DNA of 7,479 nucleotides, taken from Saprospiraceae bacterium (lineage in GTDB: Bacteria > Bacteroidota > Bacteroidia > Chitinophagales > Saprospiraceae). Made by a program: the position numbers and the translations under genes. The DNA lies in the NCBI GenBank assembly GCA_020630895.1, contig JAHDII010000153.1:1-7479 (forward strand), written 5' to 3'. Positions within the stretch are counted from its first letter, which is position 1. Every line of letters starts with the position of its first letter. Positions 1 through 5,197 of this stretch are shown piece by piece. The notes under the pieces are model-generated. The model was not told the DNA's origin, searched no databases, and worked only from the letters and a program-made list of their open reading frames with translations.

Positions 1-4
1 TTTT

Positions 5-21
5 TCAAAAATGATAATTTT
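5..21 (+). repeat. 17-base direct repeat, copy 1
   Basis: The 17 bases are identical to those at 122-138, 117 bases downstream. Each copy has internal dyad symmetry: AAAAT, spacer GATA, ATTTT. A duplicated site with internal symmetry upstream of a sigma gene could be a regulator-binding site. It could also flank a small inserted element. The high AT content lowers the significance. Confidence 0.5.
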
Positions 22-86
22 AGATGTTATTACAAAAATAAATTTTGTCTTTTATTCCTAAGAAAACTATAGAAATTAAAGGTTTT

Positions 87-107
87 TTTCTCGTTGCTAG
101 CGAGAAA
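87..107. repeat. hairpin with 9-bp stem between the direct repeats
   Basis: TTTCTCGTT (87-95) pairs with AGCGAGAAA (99-107) around a 3-base loop GCT, with one G-T wobble. The hairpin has no T-tract on its 3' side on either strand, because T's precede it on the plus strand, so it does not look like an intrinsic terminator. It lies between the two copies of the 17-base direct repeat. Confidence 0.45.
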
Positions 108-121
108 TGTATGGTAATATG

Positions 122-138
122 TCAAAAATGATAATTTT
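122..138 (+). repeat. 17-base direct repeat, copy 2
   Basis: Exact second copy of the sequence at 5-21, again with the AAAAT/ATTTT dyad. The flanking T-run extends the symmetry by one pair (A124 with T139). It contains TGATAAT (129-135), which is like half of a Fur-type box; that resemblance is noted only, since no complementary half follows. Confidence 0.5.
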
Positions 139-223
139 TTTTCTACTTCATGCAGCACTTTTGCATCTTTTATGATTATAAATATATATAACCTCAACTA
201 AAACGGTATGACGCAATCTGGTT

Positions 224-280
224 TGGTAAAGTTGGTGAGTTCTTTCTCACTATTTTTTAAAGAATTCATAAACTTTACCA
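224..280. repeat. nested inverted repeat (outer 10-bp, inner 5-bp stem)
   Basis: TGGTAAAGTT (224-233) is the exact reverse complement of AACTTTACCA (271-280). Just inside the left arm, GTGAG (235-239) pairs with CTCAC (246-250) around a 6-base loop. Bases 251-270 would be an asymmetric bulge. A perfect 10-bp arm pair this close together is unlikely to be chance alone. It could be a structured leader of the sigma operon, a terminator-like end of a lost minus-strand gene, or an operator. There is no T-tract on either side. Confidence 0.5.
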
Positions 281-424
281 TTTTCAGAAACGAATGAAGA
301 AAAAATATTCTTTTCAGATTTATGTAATTTAGAAAACATTGGAAAATATCCAATTGTAACAATCAGGTAACCAATGTTTTCTTTTTTCATAAAAATGATG
401 TAACTTAAATAGTAATAACTTGAA

Positions 425-1006
425 TTGTCGCTTTTTGTAAAAAATATTAACAAATATCATGATCATTTGACAGAAGAAAAAATCATAGAAGGTTGCCAAA
501 AAGGAAAACCTCTCTATCAAAAAGAATTGGTAGAGCGGTACTCTTCTATGCTTATGAGTGTCAGTCGTAGGTATGCTCGTGATAATGAATCTGCTAAAGA
601 TATTTTACAAGAGTCATATATTAAAATATTCAAATACATCCATAAATATAAGCCTATAGGTTCTTTTACTGCTTGGATGAGAAGAATTGTAATTAATACA
701 GCATTACAATCATTTGATAAAAGTTGTTTTAAAAAAGAAATTTCTGGATTAGGAGAATTAATACAACAACCTTCAGCCCCTCCCGATGCTTATGCTCATT
801 TAGGTGCAGAAGAGTTAATGAATCTCATCCAGCAATTACCTGATGGTTTTAAACAAGTATTTAATTTATTTGTATTGGAGGGGTATAGCCATAAAGAAAT
901 TGGAGTCATTTTAAATATAAAAGAGAGTACTTCTAGATCTCAATTAGTACGAGCTAGAAATTTTTTAAAAAAAATGTTAATTAAACAAGAGAAGATACGA
1001 GTATGA
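425..1006 (+). CDS. ECF-type RNA polymerase sigma factor
   Basis: A sigma-70 family protein of the extracytoplasmic-function class, which directs RNA polymerase to a small set of promoters. Region 2 spans about residues 33-100 (the helix with DILQESYIKIF, then FTAWMRRIVINTAL). Region 4 spans about 127-180, with a helix-turn-helix around EGYSHKEIGVILNIKEST followed by RSQLVRARNFLKK. The length of 193 aa is normal for an ECF factor. No ATG lies in frame upstream of region 2, and an in-frame TAA at 416-418 closes the frame. The start must therefore be an alternative codon: TTG at 425, or TTG at 467, which would give an N-terminus reading TEEKIIEGCQKG, very like Bacteroidota ECF factors. The stop overlaps the next gene as ATGA, so the two are translationally coupled. 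The downstream membrane protein is the likely partner controlling this sigma factor. Its target promoters cannot be read here. Confidence 0.93.
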   Translation: MSLFVKNINKYHDHLTEEKIIEGCQKGKPLYQKELVERYSSMLMSVSRRYARDNESAKDILQESYIKIFKYIHKYKPIGSFTAWMRRIVINTALQSFDKSCFKKEISGLGELIQQPSAPPDAYAHLGAEELMNLIQQLPDGFKQVFNLFVLEGYSHKEIGVILNIKESTSRSQLVRARNFLKKMLIKQEKIRV

Positions 1007-2397
1007 GTTTTGAGGAACATATTAGAAACCAGTTAAAAAATCATTCATCAGAAGTGGATACTAATGATTTATGGAATAGTATCAAAAATGATGTTAGATA
1101 TTCTGAAAAAAAGAAAAAAAGACGATTTTTCTTTTTCATATTCTTTGCGGCTTTATGGGGAGGAATGCTTACTCTTTTACTATTTAATTCTGATCATCAA
1201 ATTATGATTCAGAATCAATCTTATACAAATAATATTCATTTATCTCAATTAGAAAATCAACCGACTACTAATTATATTAATAATATACCTACACTGCATC
1301 AAACGACTCATGCAAATACAACTCCCTTTATTTCCCAAACATTAGAGGAACAAACTTCTAATGTTCAACCAATAACAACAATCAAGGAAGGAACTACTTT
1401 TTCAGGAACAAAAGCTGTTGAAAAAACAGTTTTTGCTCCCCTTCTTTTATCAAGAAAAAAGCAAAATAGTTTTTCTGCTATTCCTATAATTTATATGCAA
1501 AAGCAAGAACCTATATCAAAAGAAAAAATAGAGGACAAAAAAGAAGTATTAGAACTGGAAGAAGAAACAAATCAAGAGGAAGAAAAAGAGGAAGAAGAGA
1601 AAATCTTTGCAGAACTTAAACCTTTTCCTTATCCTCCTCTTGGTGAATTATTACTAGAAGAAGAGAAAGAAGAAGAACATATTTCTAAAAGGAATAAACG
1701 AGGAATTAGAACTAGAAAAATTGGTATTGAATTAGGATTCCAATTTGGTTTTGGATATTCTACCAAAAAGTTAAAAGCTAAAACATTATTCTTTGAAAAT
1801 TATGTCAAAGAAAGAAATGAAACAGAAACACATACAGGGACAATAGAATTATCTGGAAATATTCAATTTCAAACACAATCAGGTCTAGGAATTAGAACAG
1901 GTATTCACTTTAGTAGAATGACAGAAAGGTTTCATTATACTTCTCCTTTAGATTTATTAGATATTCCTATTCCTGCAGAAGCTAGTTTCCCTAGTTTTAT
2001 TCCTCAAAAAACTAAAAAAGCTTTAAACAAAATAGAGTTTGTTGATTTACCTCTTATTTTTTCTTATAGAGTAGGAAATAAAAATTTCTCCACAAATTTT
2101 GAAGCAGGAGGATATTTCAATTTACAAACCTACACATCAGGTTATATGATGCATTATACAGGTATTTATTATGATTATGGAAATACTACTACTCTTGATA
2201 CCTATAAAAATAATATTGCTATCACAACCCATACTGGAATTTCTTTTAATGTAAAAATTAATCCTAATGTATATTTTAAAGTAGGAGGACATCTTAAATA
2301 TACTCCAAAATCTATTACCTCTAAATATTATCCTTTAGAACAACGATATACCACCTATGGTATCCATACAGGTATTTATTATGATCTCCCTTTTTAA
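1003..2397 (+). CDS. single-TM protein with C-terminal outer-membrane beta-barrel (putative sigma partner)
   Basis: A 464-aa protein with four visible parts. Residues 1-40 are a short charged segment with a DLWNSIKNDV patch, ending in the basic run KKKKRR. Residues 42-61 are a hydrophobic helix (FFFFIFFAALWGGMLTLLLF), so the N-terminus should lie in the cytoplasm. Residues 62-240 are a low-complexity linker: first N/T/Q-rich, then strongly acidic (about 179-200 and 219-226), with a Pro-rich patch (PFPYPP) and a basic stretch just before the barrel. Residues about 240-464 show alternating aromatic/Gly strands typical of Bacteroidota porin-like barrels, and the protein ends in Phe, as expected of a BAM recognition signal. 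The start overlaps the sigma stop as ATGA. In Bacteroidota, proteins of this layout often follow ECF sigma genes. A role as anti-sigma or sensor is inferred; no classical anti-sigma domain is recognisable. It could instead be an ordinary barrel protein whose helix acts as an unusual signal anchor. Confidence 0.8.
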   Translation: MSFEEHIRNQLKNHSSEVDTNDLWNSIKNDVRYSEKKKKRRFFFFIFFAALWGGMLTLLLFNSDHQIMIQNQSYTNNIHLSQLENQPTTNYINNIPTLHQTTHANTTPFISQTLEEQTSNVQPITTIKEGTTFSGTKAVEKTVFAPLLLSRKKQNSFSAIPIIYMQKQEPISKEKIEDKKEVLELEEETNQEEEKEEEEKIFAELKPFPYPPLGELLLEEEKEEEHISKRNKRGIRTRKIGIELGFQFGFGYSTKKLKAKTLFFENYVKERNETETHTGTIELSGNIQFQTQSGLGIRTGIHFSRMTERFHYTSPLDLLDIPIPAEASFPSFIPQKTKKALNKIEFVDLPLIFSYRVGNKNFSTNFEAGGYFNLQTYTSGYMMHYTGIYYDYGNTTTLDTYKNNIAITTHTGISFNVKINPNVYFKVGGHLKYTPKSITSKYYPLEQRYTTYGIHTGIYYDLPF

Positions 2398-2420
2398 ACC
2401 AATTAATATATTTTTTAAAT

Positions 2421-2460
2421 AAAGGCTTTTAGGTAATTCAATCTAAAAGCTTTTATTTTT
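2421..2460 (+). terminator. intrinsic terminator of the sigma/barrel operon
   Basis: AAAGGCTTTTAG (2421-2432) pairs with CTAAAAGCTTTT (2443-2454), with one G-T pair. Two further pairs (G-T, T-A) leave a loop of about 6 bases. The 3' arm runs directly into a T-rich tail (2451-2460). It sits 23 bases after the barrel gene stop and ahead of the holA promoter, so it separates the two transcription units. Confidence 0.8.
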
Positions 2461-2480
2461 AATAACGGAGACTTTATTTA

Positions 2481-2488
2481 TATCTTTA
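2481..2488 (+). promoter_or_regulatory. candidate -7 element of the holA promoter
   Basis: TATCTTTA matches the Bacteroidota -7 consensus TAnnTTTG in all but the last base. It lies 28 bases before the holA ATG, leaving a short leader. The same octamer occurs 32 bases before the histidine kinase gene. No convincing TTG -33 element is visible upstream, so the call is tentative. Confidence 0.4.
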
Positions 2489-2516
2489 CATTTCTTTACA
2501 ATATCAAGCTTAAGAA

Positions 2517-3551
2517 ATGTCGCATATTCAAATTATAGAATCTATTAAAAAAAAGGACTTTAAACCTGTTTATTTTTTACATGGTGAAGAATCTTTTTTT
2601 ATTGATGAAATCACTCAATTTTTTGAAAATGATATTTTAACTGAAGGAGAAAAATCTTTTAATTTTAGTGTATTTTATGGTAAAGAACATGATTATAAAA
2701 CAGTAAGAGATAATGCCTATCGTTTTCCAATGATGGCTTCCCATCAAGTAATTATTGTTAAGGAAGCTCAAGAAATGAAAAGCCTAGCTGAATTAAAAGA
2801 TTATATAGAAAAGCCAAGCCCTACTACCCTATTATTGATTTGTTACAAGCACAAAAAATATGATATGCGTTCTGCTTTTGGTAAAGCATTAAAAGCAAAA
2901 GCAACAGTTTTTGAATCTAAAAAATTATATGAAAATCAAATTCCTCAATGGATTCAAAATCATATTCAATCTGTTGGTTTTAGTATTGAAAATAATGCCT
3001 TAGAATTATTAACGGAACACCTAGGAAGTAATTTATCTAAAATTGTAAATGAAGTAGAAAAATTATCTATTAATTTAAAAAAAGGAACAAAAATTACTCC
3101 TCAACATATTCAAGATAATATTGGAATTAGTAAAGATTATAATGTTTTTGAATTACAAGAAGCCATAGGTTCAAAAAATCAATTTAAAACTTTTCAAATT
3201 GTTCATCATTTTTCTAGTAATTCTAAAAAATATCCTTTAATGATGACCCTTTCTTCCTTATATGGATTTTTTTCAAAATTATATATTGCTATCAGTTTTC
3301 ATCGTTCTTCTGATTTAGAAATGGCTCAAGCTTTAGGATTCAAATTTTCTAATCCTAGTAAAGCTCAATATGCTGCAAAATTTAGAGTTGAAAAATTTAG
3401 AAAATCACTTCGTTATTATTCTCGCCCACAAATAGAATCTATTTTTTCTATTTTAAAAGAATATGATTTAAAATATAAAGGAGTAAATAATGTCAATACT
3501 CCTGAAAGTGAATTATTGAAAGAAATGGTAGTTAAGATATTGAATGCTTAA
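2517..3551 (+). CDS. holA: DNA polymerase III delta subunit
   Basis: The delta subunit is part of the clamp-loader complex. It opens the beta sliding clamp so that it can be placed on primed DNA during chromosome replication in the cytoplasm. The N-terminus shows the family hallmark YFLHGEESFFIDEI (residues 19-32), a degenerate P-loop that does not bind ATP in this subunit. A Rossmann-like/AAA+ region follows to about residue 200. The boundary motif ISKDYNVFELQEA (204-216) precedes the helical C-terminal collar domain, which includes LKEYDLKYKG (313-322) and ELLKEMVVKIL near the end. The length of 344 aa is typical. The ATG at 2517 places the family motif at the usual distance from the start. 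It is transcribed alone behind a TATCTTTA box and ends head-on against the next gene, overlapping it by 4 bases. Essential and housekeeping; nothing is truncated. Confidence 0.93.
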   Translation: MSHIQIIESIKKKDFKPVYFLHGEESFFIDEITQFFENDILTEGEKSFNFSVFYGKEHDYKTVRDNAYRFPMMASHQVIIVKEAQEMKSLAELKDYIEKPSPTTLLLICYKHKKYDMRSAFGKALKAKATVFESKKLYENQIPQWIQNHIQSVGFSIENNALELLTEHLGSNLSKIVNEVEKLSINLKKGTKITPQHIQDNIGISKDYNVFELQEAIGSKNQFKTFQIVHHFSSNSKKYPLMMTLSSLYGFFSKLYIAISFHRSSDLEMAQALGFKFSNPSKAQYAAKFRVEKFRKSLRYYSRPQIESIFSILKEYDLKYKGVNNVNTPESELLKEMVVKILNA

Positions 3552-4000
3552 TAATCACCCCAATATTTTAATTCTATATTAACCGTAGTTTCTGTACCAT
3601 CATAATCAATAGCTACTTCATCAAAACGAGGTTTACGCCACTTGGATTTGGGTACTTTAGAAAAACCATATTTTTCATTGGGAATACCAACCATATTACC
3701 GTTGAGTTTCCAATCTTCATTGACATCTTGATAACAACCTACAGCTATTTTTCCTTTAGGAACATTATAAAAATAAGTGGTTTGCGTTGTAGAATTTCCT
3801 GCTCGATCATTCGTTCTCATGATTTCTGAATCACGATCTAAAAAATTATCTTTTTTATTATAAATCGCTACTCTCATAATTCCTTTATTGGGTTTTACTC
3901 CTGTTAAAACCACTTTAATTGTTCCTGTTTCTTCTTCTATAATATTAGGAGTTGAAAAAGAAAAAAAACTCAATGCAAAGATGAATATAATCCACTTCAT
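3548..4000 (-). CDS. secreted DUF2141 domain protein
   Basis: A 150-aa exported protein. Residues 1-17 (Lys, then IIFIFALSFFSFS) form a signal peptide with no lipobox Cys, so it is probably a soluble periplasmic or secreted protein. The rest matches the DUF2141 family as I know it: an early beta-strand TIKVVLTGV (27-35), VAIYNKKDNFL (44-54), and the conserved core CYQDVNEDWKLNGN followed by MVGIPNEKYGFS (89-114), then the P-R-FDE motif (124-128). The function of this family is not established; a beta-sandwich fold is expected. The acidic core (D92, N94, D96) looks like a possible metal-binding loop, which is inference. The ATG at 4000 is followed directly by the signal peptide. Its stop codon shares TTAA with holA. 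No clear promoter octamer was found upstream. Confidence 0.85.
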   Translation of the reverse strand: MKWIIFIFALSFFSFSTPNIIEEETGTIKVVLTGVKPNKGIMRVAIYNKKDNFLDRDSEIMRTNDRAGNSTTQTTYFYNVPKGKIAVGCYQDVNEDWKLNGNMVGIPNEKYGFSKVPKSKWRKPRFDEVAIDYDGTETTVNIELKYWGDY

Positions 4001-4068
4001 TTTTATAAATTTTATTAAGGATGATAGTTAGATTTTATCGCGAATTATTGATTATAGCCAAATTGATC

Positions 4069-4148
4069 TTTTGAAAATCTACTTCCACGCTAAATGCGTG
4101 GTAAACTGTTATTTCTCTCAACCGTAGCTATGGCTACGCTTTTCAAAA
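4069..4148. repeat. 80-base structured module: outer inverted repeat with two GC-rich hairpins (REP-like)
   Basis: TTTTGAAAA (4069-4077) is the exact reverse complement of TTTTCAAAA (4140-4148). Inside are two perfect hairpins: CCACGC (4085-4090) with GCGTGG (4096-4101), loop 5; and CGTAGC (4123-4128) with GCTACG (4133-4138), loop 4. Folded together they would make a three-way junction. The stems are clearly GC-richer than the surroundings. Neither hairpin is followed by a T-tract in the minus direction of the flanking genes, so terminator function is unlikely. The layout recalls REP elements or the hairpin ends of IS200/IS605-type elements. No transposase is present in the window. Confidence 0.5.
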
Positions 4149-4205
4149 AATGCCTTGTATATTTCTAATTTGTCTTACATAAAAAACAATTCATGATAAA
4201 GTCTA

Positions 4206-5081
4206 TTACAATAAAGTTAATATTTTTTCTACAATTTTTTGATGTTCTGACCACAATATAAAATGATCTCCATTAGGAATAATATCTATATCTACTAAAG
4301 GACTATTAATTAACATTTTTTTAGCAAAATTAGCATTTTCTTTAGGTACAAAACCATCATTTTCTCCTTGAATAACGACAACAGGTACCTGTATGTTATT
4401 CCAAAAAGACAACATATTTTTTAATTCTTTTTTTAGGGGTAAAATTTCTTGATTAGATACTTTAAATGCTGTAGGAATGATCCAACGAATAATGGGAAAA
4501 TTGAGCCATTTTCTATAAGGCTCGTAAGGTTCTAATTCAGGAGCAATGGAACCTGCAATAATGACTAGACCATCTATCAAATTAGGATAATCCATTGCTA
4601 ATTTACAAATAAAAGGTCCTCCATAAGAATGTCCTACTAAAATTATTTTTTTATGTTTTCCATGTTTTTTAATAATAGGAATAGAAAGATCTACTTGTTC
4701 TTTTAAAGAAGGTTCAGAACGTCCAAAATTGGAATAACCAAAACCTGCTCTATCGATAGATAATAATTGTGCCTTTTCTAATAATTTTTCATCCTTAAAA
4801 AAATCAATATAATCTGTTGAAGAACCAGGCGAACCATGAAGCATTACAACTAGATAAGACGTTGTATCATTTCGACTTAATAAATATCTGGTTGTTCTTT
4901 TTTCTTTTTCATCTTCATAAAATAAAATTTGAGGGGACGAGACATTTATTTTTTGAAATTCTTTTTGAATAGTTGCTTCACTTTTTCTAAAAGATAATAA
5001 TCCTGATTTTGAAATTCCTAAAAAAATTAAAAATATAATGAATGGAATATATCTTTTTTTGAATCTTCTTTTTTTTGTCAT
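4206..5081 (-). CDS. membrane-anchored alpha/beta-hydrolase
   Basis: A 291-aa alpha/beta-hydrolase fold enzyme, probably an esterase/lipase-like hydrolase of unknown substrate. The N-terminus has seven basic residues in positions 3-10, followed by a hydrophobic segment (about 11-23), giving a signal anchor that should place the catalytic domain in the periplasm. Visible core motifs: the oxyanion loop HGSPGS (82-87), DRAGFGYS (110-117), the nucleophile elbow GHSYGG with Ser152, the acid loop QGENDGFVP with Asp242, and NGDHF with His273. The full Ser-Asp-His triad is present in the expected order, so the enzyme looks active. The cap region between about 180 and 225 is short. Epoxide hydrolase and haloalkane dehalogenase are less likely because the nucleophile is Ser and not Asp. 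It is divergent from the histidine kinase, with 116 bp between starts. No clear promoter octamer was found on its side. Confidence 0.88.
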   Translation of the reverse strand: MTKKRRFKKRYIPFIIFLIFLGISKSGLLSFRKSEATIQKEFQKINVSSPQILFYEDEKEKRTTRYLLSRNDTTSYLVVMLHGSPGSSTDYIDFFKDEKLLEKAQLLSIDRAGFGYSNFGRSEPSLKEQVDLSIPIIKKHGKHKKIILVGHSYGGPFICKLAMDYPNLIDGLVIIAGSIAPELEPYEPYRKWLNFPIIRWIIPTAFKVSNQEILPLKKELKNMLSFWNNIQVPVVVIQGENDGFVPKENANFAKKMLINSPLVDIDIIPNGDHFILWSEHQKIVEKILTLL

Positions 5082-5106
5082 TATTAATTAAGTGTTTGTT
5101 TTTATA

Positions 5107-5129
5107 CAACTTCTTTATTCAAAAAGTTG
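5107..5129. promoter_or_regulatory. small dyad in the divergent spacer
   Basis: CAACTT (5107-5112) and AAGTTG (5124-5129) form a 6-bp inverted repeat with an 11-base spacer. It lies between two divergent starts, where a shared operator would be expected. The arms are short, so this may be chance. Confidence 0.2.
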
Positions 5130-5157
5130 ATATAAATAAAAATAAACCATTTTTTAT

Positions 5158-5165
5158 TATCTTTA
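5158..5165 (+). promoter_or_regulatory. candidate -7 element of the histidine kinase promoter
   Basis: TATCTTTA, identical to the octamer ahead of holA and one base off the Bacteroidota -7 consensus TAnnTTTG. It lies 32 bases before the ATG at 5198. No TTG element at a suitable upstream distance was found. Confidence 0.4.
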
Positions 5166-5197
5166 TTAAAAACTCAACACCTTTAAAATAAATTATT

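Larger units (their letters stand above)
1..424. other. AT-rich intergenic region with repeats and dyads
   Basis: No convincing gene was found in this stretch. It contains two copies of a 17-base direct repeat (5-21 and 122-138), a 9-bp stem hairpin (87-107) and a nested inverted repeat (224-280), each listed separately. A short ATG-started minus-strand frame of 46 codons (250-390) exists but has no recognisable family, so it is treated as a finding and not as a gene. The octamer-like sequence at 416-422 (TAACTTG) resembles the Bacteroidota -7 element with one T missing and could be the promoter of the sigma gene, but no -33 element is evident. This is weak. Confidence 0.6.

Noticed and set aside
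87..107. Hairpin as an intrinsic terminator
   Set aside because: The T-run lies before the hairpin on the plus strand, and the minus-strand 3' side is A-rich, so the polarity is wrong on both strands.
122..138. Fur box in the direct repeat
   Set aside because: Only one TGATAAT half-site is present in each copy, with no matching opposite half, and no iron-uptake gene is nearby.
150..166. ATGCA / TGCAT inverted repeat
   Set aside because: Only 5-bp arms with a 7-base spacer; expected by chance in a region of this size.
329..520. Minus-strand 63-codon frame opposite the sigma gene start
   Set aside because: It is Phe-rich from A-rich coding sequence on the other strand, overlaps the sigma gene and shows no domain; a shadow frame.
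4085..4138. The two GC-rich hairpins as terminators of the hydrolase gene
   Set aside because: In the minus direction neither hairpin is followed by a T-tract, and they begin about 70 bases past the stop.
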